Below, in pieces: positions 1-9,600 of a stretch of DNA of 64,000 bases. The translations under genes and the position numbers were made by a program. Source of the DNA: Protopterus annectens (taxonomy: Eukaryota; Chordata; Ceratodontiformes; Protopteridae). Under the pieces are notes generated by a model. The model did not search any database. It was not told the origin of the DNA and saw nothing but the letters and a program-made list of their open reading frames with translations. Positions within the stretch are counted from its first letter, which is position 1. Each line of letters starts with the position of its first letter. Where the stretch lies: assembly GCF_019279795.1 (NCBI RefSeq), contig NC_056745.1, positions 1,492,924,989 through 1,492,988,988 of the forward strand, read 5' to 3'.

Positions 1-11
1 TATTATATATA

Positions 12-70
<59 letters not shown>

Positions 71-80
71 ATATATATAT
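1..80. repeat. TG/TA microsatellite
   Basis: Alternating (TG)n and (TA)n runs fill the first 80 bases and end where DIRS terminal sequence begins. The window edge hides the left boundary. Confidence 0.9.
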
Positions 81-325
81 TGCCTACCTTTTGGGGGCAC
101 CTGACATCTGCGGCAAGAAAAACTGAAGAAAATGGCATTGGATGCCTCTTACATACCCCTGACGCACTGACGTCAGGGTAGAAGCGACAGCAACCGACGC
201 CGGACCAAGACTTTGGAATTCAGGCCAACTGCGGGACCGCCTGATGGCAGGATAACCCATGTGTGATGACTGCAGCAGGGTGAACACTCGAACATCTACA
301 TTTATGGTAGGTACAAAACTGTACT
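80..325 (+). mobile_element. DIRS right-terminal-repeat fragment
   Basis: This segment matches the right inverted terminal repeat of the DIRS element at 2852-8394 (compare 8143-8394). It has the same order of blocks: TGCCTACC, the ACTGAAGAAAATGGC block, TGACGTCAGGG, GGACCAAGACTTTGGAA, and a terminal TTTATGGTAGGTAC ending in GTACT. It abuts Penelope coding sequence on its right at a point equivalent to 1926-1940 in the neighbouring Penelope copy, so it interrupts that element. No other DIRS part is present, so it is a truncated or solo end. Confidence 0.8.
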
Positions 326-1180
326 TTCTTAAGGCTGGCACCTCTCCTATAACCTTAAGGAAATATTGAAAAACTGCGAGAGTTTTGGGCATCATGGCAA
401 ACATATTCCAGCACTTAAGAATAATTTTGTTGATGCACAAAGAATCTTGGTTATTCCCTAGCACACAGTGTATATCCTTAGTTCCAGAGGGGCCTTTGCC
501 TAAAGGGTAAACATCTTGTATTACCCCCATTTCCCGGGTCTCCTGAATGTCGGCTGTCATAGCAATAGTAATATTGTTAGCAATAGGCTTGCCCCTAATC
601 AAGGGGTAATATTTAAATCCCAACCCATCCATAATTTTTTTCTTGATGTTATCAATAAGTTTGGAATAATCTCGAACCAAAAAATAAGCTCTCAATAAAT
701 TCTAATTCCCTTCTCAGAACCCGTTTATTAGAAGTCAAAATCACTGTTAAACACACAATGTGTGTCCCAATAAAGGAGAACCAAATTAGCGAAAATTGTG
801 GTGCATGTTGTGCCCATTACTACCCCATCCAGTTGTTTATAATATGCACCCTGAAAATAGATAAAATTTTTTTCCAAAATACGTTCCATATTTTCCAAAA
901 TCAGCCTAAAGTCATTGGCATTCAGAAAATCCAACTCAGTCAAAACTACTTTAAACCAGGTTAAACCTGTTTGGTGGGGTATAACTGGGAAAAGATCTTT
1001 AGCATCTATGGTCATGAAAATATAGTTGGCATCAAAGGGAACCTGCCCTAACGTAGTCAGGAAATCCCACAAATCTATTAAGATGTGTTGGTATAGTCCA
1101 TAAAATGGCTTTAGTTTAGAGTCAATGAACATGGCCAAGGGTTGTGTTTTTGAGACAGCTGATGCTACTATTGGCCTCAT
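326..1180 (-). pseudogene. Penelope-like element fragment: reverse transcriptase plus linker
   Basis: Read on the minus strand, 1180-728 encodes a Penelope-type reverse transcriptase core: RPIVAS near the start, then a TIDAKDLFPVIPHQTGL block (the family's LYTNIPH-type motif), then DGVVMGTTCTTIFANLVLLYW. At about 728 the frame jumps to TSNKRVLRRELEFIES (726-660), so the segment holding the FIDD catalytic motif is deleted. The linker continues to about 326 (KKIMDGLGFKYYPLIRG, then KCWNMFAMMPKTLAVFQYF), where DIRS sequence cuts it off. The GIY-YIG domain is missing. It lies head-to-head with the plus-strand copy starting near 1171 and is non-functional. Confidence 0.85.
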
Positions 1181-1495
1181 TTTCTGAATGCCAATGACTT
1201 TAGGCTGATTTTGTGTTTACCATTGATTTTTTTTTAAAAAAAAAATATCTTTGCTTATTACTGTTATTTGGACAACATTTTTGTGTTGTGGGATGATACA
1301 CCTGAGTAACAATTTTTATGCAATTTTTACACTTGACTACCAGTTCAGTTGACACTGAGACTATTGTATACCTAGATGTACTTATTTGTAAAGATGCAGA
1401 AAAAAGTGACTCTGTCTCAAATACACAGAAAAGAATATTTTTAAAATGTGTACTTGCATTTCAAAAGTAACCAGCCCCTCCCCTAAAAGAATATC

Positions 1496-1717
1496 ATGAA
1501 GGGTCAAATGGTGAGGGCAGCCCAGCTGACTTCTAATGAATGGGTTCTGAGTAGGGAATTAGAATTTATTGAGAGCTTAGTTTTGGCTAGAGATTATCCC
1601 AAACTTCTTACTGTTAACATCAAGAAGGAAATAATGAATGGGTTGGGATTTAAATATTACCCCTTGATTAGGGGGCAAGCCTTTTGCCAACAATTATATT
1701 ATTGCAATGACAGCTGA
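1496..1717 (+). pseudogene. Penelope linker region between RT and endonuclease
   Basis: This open stretch encodes MKGQMVRAAQLTSNEW, followed by KKEIMNGLGFKYYPLIRGQ. It corresponds to the post-RT segment of Penelope proteins, where a GQ-R-RR-like block follows the thumb. It is clearly homologous to 326-727 on the minus strand. A frameshift follows at about 1715, after which TADIQETLEIGI continues in another frame. It is a broken part of the element protein, not a separate gene. Confidence 0.75.
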
Positions 1718-1857
1718 CATTCAGGAGACCTTGGAAATAGGGATAACACAAGATTGTTTACCCTTTAGGCAAAGGAACCTCTGAAACTAAGGATATACAT
1801 TGTGTGTTAGAGTATAACCGAGATTCTTTGTGAATCAAAGAAATTAAGTTCTGGAAT

Positions 1858-2328
1858 ATGTTTGCCATGATGCCCAACGCGCTCTCAGTTTTTCAATATT
1901 CCCTTGAGGTTAGTTATAGGAGAGGTGCCAACCTTAAGAACTTGTTTGAGAATGCATCACGAGTTACTAACTTCACACCGCACAAAAATAAGGGTACTTT
2001 CAGATGTGGCACTTGTGCACAGTGTTGGATGGTGGTTAATAACAGCGAGTTATTTCTACCAAGCTTGGATAAGTTTATTCCTACTGAAGGGCACCACAAT
2101 TGTGCCTGTAAAAGAATAGTATACATGGCATATTGTACCATCTGTTATGTATTCTATATAGGCAAGACTGAGAGATGTCTTGGACAGAGAATATATGAGC
2201 ACTTATATGATCTTAAAAGGGGCAAAGACACCAATGCCCTGTATAGACATCATTTAGTTTGTTCCTCAGCTAAATTTAAATTGTGGATGATGCAGCAAAT
2301 TCAGATTCCTGAAAGGGATGATGATTGA
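1858..2328 (+). pseudogene. Penelope GIY-YIG endonuclease domain
   Basis: A 156-codon stretch carries the C-terminal endonuclease module: a Cys-rich part (FRCGTCAQCW), then IVYMAYCTICYVFYIGKTER with the YIG half of the motif as FYIGKT, and RIYEHL. GIY-YIG nucleases nick target DNA to prime reverse transcription in this class. The N-terminal GIY half appears as VYM, a usual variation in the family. It starts inside the linker at MFAMMPNALSVFQY, so the 'start' is only a frame boundary. A stop at 2326 ends the frame early compared with other copies. Confidence 0.85.
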
Positions 2329-2596
2329 GAAACCAGGTTGGAATGTCAAGAGTTGATATGGCAAATGTTTTTTGATGCCTGTGTAAACCCTGGTTTAAAT
2401 GATCACCTTTGAAACTGAAAGCAAACATTTTATAACATCTTTGTTGTCATGTATAGGAGATTCTAAACATTTTTGTAAATATATGTGTACATATATTTTT
2501 GTAAATATTTGTAAATATTTTTACCAAATTGTGTTGTACATATGTCACTAGCATTCAGTTTTTGATTATTTTAACAGTTTGTCGCAATACACCATT

Positions 2597-2625
2597 CTTA
2601 TGAAGTTTCCGTGGGTGAAACGAAA
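2597..2625 (+). ncRNA. Degenerate hammerhead-like motif in Penelope 3' region
   Basis: CTTATGA at 2597-2603 resembles the hammerhead core CUGANGA with one change. It is followed by a perfect 5-bp hairpin, GTTTC (2605-2609) and GAAAC (2617-2621), and then GAAA (2622-2625). Hammerhead ribozymes in Penelope terminal repeats are established. This copy looks mutated and probably inactive. Confidence 0.4.
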
Positions 2626-2679
2626 TTGCTTATTTGGTGTGGATATTTTGTATTAAACTTCAAACCATATTGGTTTGAC

Positions 2680-2851
2680 TTGGTTTTGTCTTTGTCTGCA
2701 GGTGTATGGACCTTTACTGGCTTTCTTTTCTACACTGCTGTGGAGTCCTGGGATTTGTATTATTTACAGCATTTTCCTGTGGTTAATACTGGTTACAAAT
2801 TAAGCCAGGAGATGCATTTATTTTAATAGAGTAATGATAGAACTAAGCCTT
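2680..2851. other. Short unassigned flank before DIRS element 1
   Basis: The 3' Penelope sequence fades out at about 2680. The following 170 bases contain no recognisable coding or repeat signal before the DIRS left end. Confidence 0.5.
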
Positions 2852-3050
2852 GATGTTCATCGTGTTACACTGCTACAGTCATCACACTTGGGTTATCTTG
2901 CTGTCAGGCGGGCCCGCAGTTGGCCAGAGTTCCAAAGTCTTGGTCCGGCGTCGGTTGCTGTCGCTTCTTCCCTGACGTCAGTCCAGGGGTATATAAGATG
3001 CATCCGATGCCATTTTCTTCAGTCTTTCTTGCCACGCGGTGCCCAAAGCA
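2852..3050 (+). repeat. DIRS 1 left inverted terminal repeat with TATA/CRE promoter
   Basis: The block is the reverse complement of 8165-8394 (shared blocks include GGCCAGAGTTCCAAAGTC). It contains TGACGTCA at 2973-2980, a perfect cAMP-response-element palindrome, and TATATAAG at about 2990-2997. Together these look like the promoter of the element. Homology between the two repeats fades near the TTCTTGCC block at about 3030-3050. Confidence 0.8.
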
Positions 3051-3368
3051 AAAGCAGTTCGCAAGTGCCGGTCGGTCGACTCCTGAGGTTTTTGATGTCG
3101 AATTTCAGATCCGAAGTCTTAAATAAAGCTAAGTACCTCATTGGGGAAACTTTTTTCTTGCCTCAGACCGATGTCAGAAAAAGTTAATAATTGTATTTCT
3201 TGTGGGAAGTAAATACCTCATAAGGACTTCCACTCTTACTGTATTCCATGCCTAGGCCCTGATCACGACGTCACTAGTTTTCGGTTTTGTGCTAGATTTA
3301 ACAAACGCACTATAAAACGACATTTTGATTTTGCTTTGCACTACTTTGGCCGAAGGTTCAATTATACA

Positions 3369-4740
3369 ATGCCGTCGGAACAACAGACGACCGCAATTCA
3401 TAAAAAACACAAAACAAGGATAAAGACAAGCATCCGAGGTCCAAAACCAACAACGAAGCCTCTTCTAGGCCAGTCGCTGGATCACCGGTTCTCAGTGAGG
3501 CACTTTCACAGCCCCTGACACCCGCTACCTCAGAGCGACAGTCCACCTCCGACTTCCACGTGGAGACAACCAGGCCTCTGGAAACTCAAGGTATCGGGCC
3601 TACGGAAACTAATCCCTCAGATGGGTCCGGAGCTGATTAGCAGGCATCGGCTTCTGAGGGTGTTTTCAGACCTTCACAACTTTCCATTAAAGCAACAGCC
3701 AAGACAAAGACACCATTAAAGACAAAGAAGCAAGTATAGCATTCTCCAGGACAGGCCTCCATGCCTAAGAAACAGATGCCCAAAATGGCCGAAGACCTTA
3801 TTACTCTAATCAGGGTTTCCCATCCCCCTCCTGAGAAAAGGCCTAGGCAGGATACAGACTATGATTCCTCTGATCAGGTTTCCATTTCCTCTGATTCCTC
3901 TTCAGATCAGGGATACTCTCTACCCCCCTATGAGGACTCTGATGCTGAAGAATCTATCCCTTTAGCCTCTCCTCCTGAGGATTACTCTTTTGGGGAAACT
4001 TTACATACCATGAGGGAGCATTTCCATTGGGAAAGTCAGGATTATTCAGAATCCAAGAAAAGGCTTAGGGACTTCCTTTTATTGCCTCAGCACAAGCCCC
4101 TTGCTATTCCGCCTGTGTTAGATATTGTGGATGATGTGTTCTCTGAATTCAGCTTATCTCCTGATTCCTTGCCCCCTGCTCCAGCCAAGCTGGATAGGTA
4201 TTATAGAGTCCCTGACTCTCACAAGTTTCTTTATAAAAACCCTTCTGCTGATCCTGAAACTATTTCCGAGGGTACCAAAGGGGTTAAGGCTTCCACTGCA
4301 AAAAATCCAGTCACCTCTGACAAATTCCAGAGCATTGGATAGATTTGAAGAAAGTTTACACGTCGGCAACTTTAGCAGTAAGGGCTTTAAATTGCCAGTT
4401 TCACATGCTTAAGTACCAACAATATTTAATGGCTCAGTTAAAACAGAAAATGCTTACAAGCTCAGAAGCTCCTGACTATAAAGAAATGCAGGATTTATTG
4501 CATGCAGTTGAACAGGTGGGAAAACATACTCTGCAATGTGGTTTTGATTCTCTAGAGGCCTCTTGTAGAGCCACAGTTACAGGTTCTGTGATTCGAAGAC
4601 ATGCTTGGTTAAAAGAACAGAGTTTACCTGACCATGTTAAGGCAAAATTATTGGATGCTCCTTTACAGCATGATACCTTGTTTGGTATTAAGGCAAAAGA
4701 GGTGTTAAAGAAAATGGAGGATAAAGCCAAATCTATGTGA
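3369..4740 (+). pseudogene. DIRS 1 Gag-like ORF (broken)
   Basis: ATG at 3369 (MPSEQQ) aligns with ATG at 47372 in element 2, supporting this start. Frameshifts separate it from the main body at 3761-4342, which has an acidic Ser-rich segment (YDSSDQVSISSDSSSDQG), then SMREHFxWE-like TMREHFHWESQDYSES and PLAIPPVLDIVDDVFSE. After another shift near 4340 the frame continues at 4345-4740 with KKVYTSATLAVRALNCQFHM. The C-terminal part is helical and rich in Lys and Gln. Gag-like proteins of DIRS are presumed to package element RNA. No zinc knuckle is evident. Frameshifts make it non-coding. Confidence 0.8.
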
Positions 4741-4814
4741 ACAGTCAAAGATTTCTTACAGGTACAGCCACCTCGATTTAGCAGAAATTGGCCTACAAAG
4801 AATTGGTCCTTTCC

Positions 4815-6845
4815 AGTGTCAGACAGGCCACAGAGAGGCAGATCTCAACCCTAAGGCTCTCACAGACAACGACAGTGGGGTACCTCAACCCCAAAAGGAG
4901 GTGAGGACAAGTCTCAACCTTACAATAAACAGTCCCAATGACTTCCCCCTTCGTATGCCAAGCACTCCCCTTTTGGCAGCCCCCTTAGGGGGGGAAACTA
5001 GCACTTTTTTTCTCAAAATTGGCAAACAATCACCCAAGACAAATGGGTTCAGAATATTGTGTCTCAAGGTTACAGGTTCCACTTTCACACTTTATCAAGG
5101 CTAAAGGGAATGCCAAACCTGCCACAAAATCAATGGGCAGAGGCTCAAAAACAAATTTCAGCCCTCATGGACATGAGAGCTATTCAAAAAGTACCACAGC
5201 AGGAACAAGGACAAGGATTTTACTCAAGACTCTTCCTGGTCCCCAGAAAGGACAAGACCTGGAGACCCATACTAGACCTTTCAACTCTAAATACTTGGAT
5301 GTTTCGAAATTCAAAATGTTGACACTACAGCATCTTCTTCCCATGCTGGGCAAGAAGGCTTGGCTTGTTACTCTGGACCTCAAAGAGGCATACCTGCATG
5401 TCCCTATCAGACAAAATTGCAGAAGATACCTCAGATTCAAAGCTGGTACAATGCACTACCAATTCTCTGCACCACCCTTTGGCTTATCTACTGCGCCCAG
5501 GGTCTTTACAAAGTGCCTGGGCACAGTAATTGCATTTTGCAGACAAAAAGGAATTCAAATGTATCCATACCTGGGCGACTGCCTCATTCAAGCAGAGAGA
5601 AAGGACATTCTTCTAAAGCATCTGGCATTTGTGAAAAGGTTGCTAATTTCTCTAGGGTACACAATAAATGAAAAGAAATCAAAACTAGTGCCCTCACAAC
5701 AGATAATATTCCTGGGTGCCAGCTTGGATACAATGGCCCAGATGGCTTATCTCACGCCAGACAAACAAGGACAACTGACTCGATTTTTTCAATTGCTGAC
5801 AAAACAGTCCCATCTCCCTGCAAGAAAAATTATGCAGGCCCTGGGATTCATGGCAACATGCATACTATTAATACCGTATGCCAGACTGCATATGAGGAAA
5901 TTACAATGGTACCTAAAAAATGTTTGGACTCAGCACTCTCACAGTTTAGAGACAGTAATACCAATAATTCCCTGCCTACAACAGGAGTTTCAATGGTGGG
6001 CACAGGCATGTCACCTCAACAAGGGTCAGCCTTTCACTCTACCCACAGCCAGGCAGACTCTAACAACAGATGCTTTGGATTACGCCTGGGGAGCACACAT
6101 GGCAGGAAAATGTATTCAGGGCAAGTGGACCACAGACCAAATGCATCTTCACATCAATCAAAAATAGATGCTGGCTGTTCAAAATGCCCTAACAGCTTTC
6201 AAGGACCTTCTGCACCCAGGACAATTATTATTAAAGACAGGCAACACCACAGTAATGTGGTACATAAACAAGCAAGGGGGCACTCATTCTTATCTCCTGT
6301 GCAGGCAAGCCATGACTTTGTGGAACACAGCTCTAACTTATCAAGTTCATCTGCAAGCACAATTCCTGCCAGGAAAGAAAAATACTCTGGCAGACTATCT
6401 CAGCAGAAATATCACGGACCCTCATGAATGGAAATTGAATCCACAAATCTTCAGCATGGTAACGCAAAACTGGGGGTGCCCAGACATAGATCTTTTTGCC
6501 TCCCAACTGAATTACCAACTACAACAATTCTGCACAAGGACTTACCACACACAAGCATGGAAAGTGGATGCTCTTTCATTCAGCTGGAACAGCCTAAATG
6601 TTTATGCCTTCCCACCACTGCCTCTCCTTTCAAAGGTACTCCTAAAAGCCAGACAAGAAAAACCACAGATGATCCTGATTGCTCCAGACTGGCCACCCCA
6701 GCACAGGTACCCAATCTTAAAGAACTTGGCTCAAGGCCCATCATGGATTTTGCCTCAAATTTCACACCTTCTGACTCAACAAAACAATCAGATCCTGCAC
6801 GGTCAGCTCAAAACCCTAAACCTGGCTGCGTGGCAGATTCATTAG
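4815..6845 (+). pseudogene. DIRS 1 RT / RNase H / methyltransferase ORF (inactive)
   Basis: The RT begins near 4900 and shifts frame at about 5290 into 5019-6167. Visible RT blocks are TLDLKEAYLHVPI, YQFSAPPFGLSTAPRVF and the catalytic box at 5568-5579, which reads YLGD instead of YLDD. The loss of a metal-binding Asp is expected to abolish polymerisation. RNase H follows (TTDALDYAWGAH, then EMLAVQNAL after a TAG-type break at 6165-6167, then TGNTTVMWYINKQ). The second half of 6168-6845 carries the DIRS methyltransferase-like module (CPDIDLFASQLN, then APDWPPQHRYP). The order and spacing match element 2. A second frame underneath is also unusually open. Confidence 0.85.
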
Positions 6846-7884
6846 TCAAACAGGCAACACCTCTCTCTAAAGCTGTTATAGATGTCATTTTGGAGGCCAG
6901 GAGGCCTAGCACCAGGAACTCTTACTCAGAAAAATGGAAGAGATTCTGTGCCTGGAACCAGGCTCAAAACCTTGATCCTCTTGTCCCAAACATTCCTCAG
7001 ATTTTACAATACTTAACTGAAATGCTGGACAAAGGCCTATCCTTCTCCTCAATTAAGATCCACGTCTCTGCCATTTCAGCTCATTACAACACGGATCCTC
7101 CTTTATTCTCTCATCCCTTGCTAAAGCAGTACCTCAGAGGGGCTAAAAACATAAGACCGCCCCGAAGAGCACCAACACCAATGTGGGACCTCAGTTTTGT
7201 TTTGGAAAACTGACCTTACCACCTTTTGAGTCAGCCAATACAGCCGATCTAAAATTTTTATCATGGAAAACAGCTCTGCTCCTGGCAATAACTTCAGCAC
7301 GAAGAGTCTCAGAGCTACAGGCATTAATGGCAGTGGAACCTTTTATAATATTTCATCAGGACAAGGTTTCTTTAAGGACAAACCCTACCTTCATGCCAAA
7401 GGTGGTATCTAGTGTGGCTCTTAACCAAACCATCCATTTGCCAACTTTTTATCCAAACCCCCAGAATAAAGGGGAGAAATTTCTGCACTCTTTAGACATA
7501 CACAGGTAGCTACGCTTCTACTTGGACAAAACAAAAGCTTTCAGGAAAACTGAGCAACTGTTTGTAGCATATGCTGCAGGATCACAGGGCAAGGCTATCT
7601 CAAAGCAGACTATCTCCAAATGGATAGGACACTGTATTTGTTACTGCTACACTCAGCATGGAAAATCAGTCCCTAATAACATTAGGCCGCATTCTACCAG
7701 AGCAACAGCCAATTCAACAGCCTTTCTCAAAGGAGTACCAACCAAGGAAATTTTGGAGGCTGCAACTTGGAGTTCAGTGCACACCTTTACCAAGCATTAC
7801 CACTTGCCTCTTTACTCTAAATCCAGAGCAGGATTTGCCACTGCAGTTCTGCAGGGCCTCATAGCCATGCCTAACTCTTTATAG
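6428..7884 (+). pseudogene. DIRS 1 tyrosine recombinase ORF (frameshifted)
   Basis: The recombinase core begins around 6850 (VIDVILEARRPSTRNSYSEKW) in the frame open from 6428. A frameshift at about 7205-7209 moves to 7183-7509, which carries the first catalytic Arg in TSARRVSELQAL. A CAG-to-TAG stop at 7507-7509 splits it again. The last part, 7522-7884, holds the RPHSTRA block (Arg) and the presumed nucleophile Tyr in FTKHYHLPL. Tyrosine recombinases insert DIRS circles by strand exchange. Element 2 has the intact version of the same ORF. This one is inactive. Confidence 0.85.
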
Positions 7885-7915
7885 ACCAGCCACCCAACCT
7901 CAGCTTTGGGATTCT

Positions 7916-8022
7916 ACCCAAGTGTGATGACTGCAGCAGTGTAACATGATGAACATAGTGCAGTTTTGTACCTACCATAAATGTAGATGTTCGAGTGTTC
8001 ACACTGCTGCTGTCCAGGTTAC
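7916..8022 (+). repeat. DIRS 1 internal complementary region
   Basis: Bases 7916-7952 are the reverse complement of the left end (2852-2888). Bases 7966-8022 are the reverse complement of the right end (about 8335-8394). Two adjacent blocks complementary to the two termini are the hallmark of DIRS and are used to close the circular DNA intermediate. Confidence 0.85.
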
Positions 8023-8164
8023 CCCCCCTCTGTCCTAGCTGGGCTTATCTATACCCTTCTATCCTATACATCTTTTCTGGTGTATTTGCTTGTAACTGAA
8101 GGTATTGTTTTTATTCTTTATATATGTTTTATTAGCAATATGTATTGCCTACCTACTTGGGCAC

Positions 8165-8394
8165 ACCTGACATCTGGGGCAAGAAAAACTGAAGAAAATG
8201 GCGTCTGATGCATCTTATATACCCCTGGCACACTGACGTCAGGGAAGAAGTGACAGGAACCGATGCTGGACCAAGACTTTGGAACTCTGGCCGACTGCGG
8301 GACTGCCTGTGATGGCAGGATAACCCAAGTGTGATGATTGCAGCAGTGTGAACACTCCGAACATCTGCATTTATGGTAGGTACAGAACTGTACT
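8165..8394 (+). repeat. DIRS 1 right inverted terminal repeat
   Basis: This repeat is inverted relative to 2852-3050. It includes ACTGACGTCAGGG near 8230 and ends in GGTAGGTACAGAACTGTACT. The same end is present alone at 80-325. Confidence 0.85.
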
Positions 8395-9249
8395 TTCTGT
8401 AAGATAATTATTTTAGCAGGTTGTGTATCTTCTAAAGATCTTTTTATGAGAGTGAGATGTGAGGTTAAATTTTTGTTGAAACACGAATATATTTTTCTGA
8501 CCTTTCTACTTCATGTCCTGTTGATATATTTAATGCTTTACCACATAATATTTACATGAGCCAAGAATGTTTTACTTTGATTTGGTTGTATTTGTCTTGT
8601 AATACCTTTAAATCATGACCAGTTTACGTGGGTTAGATTGTAGAACTTTTCAATCTTCATGAGTAGTAGCTGGTGCTAACTGACTTCGGTAATTAGCTGG
8701 ACCCCTACATTGACCATTTAAAGCAGATAACTTGTCTAGGTTTACAACAATGGGGTAATAAACTCAGTAGGTTCTTAGACTCAGGTTTCTGCTCTACAAA
8801 TTGGATTTCATCTAATTAAGATGGTCTGAAGTAGAAACATGATTTGCTAGTTAGTATAATCAGTGATCATCTGATTCCTACAGATATGAAAATTAAAAGG
8901 ACCAGCAACATGGCCAGATGTTGATGTACAGGCATCTGAAGAGGGTTCCTGCCTTTCCCTGAAAGATACTTCCTACCTTTCATCAGATCTGTTCAATTCT
9001 CATGTAGAGCTTGCATTTCCTAAGTCTGAAAGTCCCTACCTCCTAGACACCATACCCAGCTAAACAGAAAACGTATCTGTTGTGCTGTGGTCTCTTCTGT
9101 CCATCTATTCCTATAATACCTTTCTACAGTTTTTTTGATGAAGACCTTGCCTACTTTTCTGTAAAAAGCATCCATCAGTAGTTTCAGCCTGTATTCTTTT
9201 GAATCACCCAATGTCTTCCCACTCTGTTGTAAAATTATTATAAAATGTG
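8395..9249. other. Unassigned intronic sequence
   Basis: AT-rich sequence without a convincing ORF, repeat end or RNA gene. Short open frames here lack recognisable motifs. Confidence 0.5.
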
Positions 9250-9600
9250 CTTTTTCCTTAAGACCCTAGTAAGTACCATTCCTTTTGACTTGAAATTTTG
9301 TAAATTAGAGAGTCTTTCTTCTTCCCTTTGGACCTGCATTGTCTTCTGTGCTAGTCCCAGATTCTTGTCCTGTACGGCAATCCTCTTAGTAGGCATCACT
9401 TCCATATTTCAGGACTGCAGACCTTGATGTGCAGGGGGGGGCTTACCTTTTGCCCCATTGATTGGATGGCACTCGTAACTAATCCTTCTTTCATGCCCCT
9501 GTTAGTCTTGGAGCTCTGCATATGCAGGTACAATTTTAGCTCCCCATTTCTTCATCCTAATCTAGACAGTAAAGGTGATGTAGGTAACCATATTATGATA
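9250..9600 (+). pseudogene. Ancient relic of a DIRS-type tyrosine recombinase
   Basis: By eye, the sequence follows the recombinase region of element 2 (51255-51535) with many substitutions. CTTGTCCTGTACGGCAAT matches the TTGTCATGGAAGACTGCT area, GGCATCACTTCC matches GCCATTACTTCT, and CGTAACTAATCCTTCTTTC matches the GCGTACTAATCATTCC block. The tail CTAGACAGTAAAGGTGAT matches the CAAAATAAAGGGGAG area. The reading frame is destroyed. It is much older than the two other DIRS copies and may be from a different subfamily. Confidence 0.45.

Larger units (their letters stand above)
1171..2680 (+). mobile_element. Penelope-like element, plus-strand 5'-truncated copy
   Basis: The copy begins inside the RT domain: bases 1171-1203 encode LNANDFRLIL, the same block the minus copy carries at about 885-925. 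After a gap come FIDD-region remnants and IVYLDVLI (about 1355-1390), the linker (1496-1720), the GIY-YIG region (1858-2328), and a 3' region with a hammerhead-like motif at 2597-2625. Stops and frameshifts interrupt it throughout. Its 5' end abuts the 5' end of the minus-strand copy at about 1171-1180. The two copies overlap in content, so this is not a simple inversion of one element. Confidence 0.75.
2852..8394 (+). mobile_element. DIRS-type tyrosine-recombinase retrotransposon 1 (structurally complete, inactive)
   Basis: All structural parts of a DIRS element are visible: an inverted terminal repeat at each end (2852-3050; 8165-8394), Gag-like, RT/RNase H/methyltransferase and tyrosine recombinase coding regions in order, and an internal complementary region at 7916-8022. 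That region is complementary to both extreme ends, as expected for a circular intermediate. There is no integrase and no obvious target duplication, as the family predicts. Several frameshifts, internal stops and a mutated RT catalytic motif show it is dead. It is related to element 2 at 46971-52411 but clearly diverged from it. Confidence 0.9.

Noticed and set aside
9020-9211. Minus-strand 63-codon frame near the DIRS relic
   Set aside because: No recognisable motif; it lies just outside the relic's similarity and on the opposite strand.
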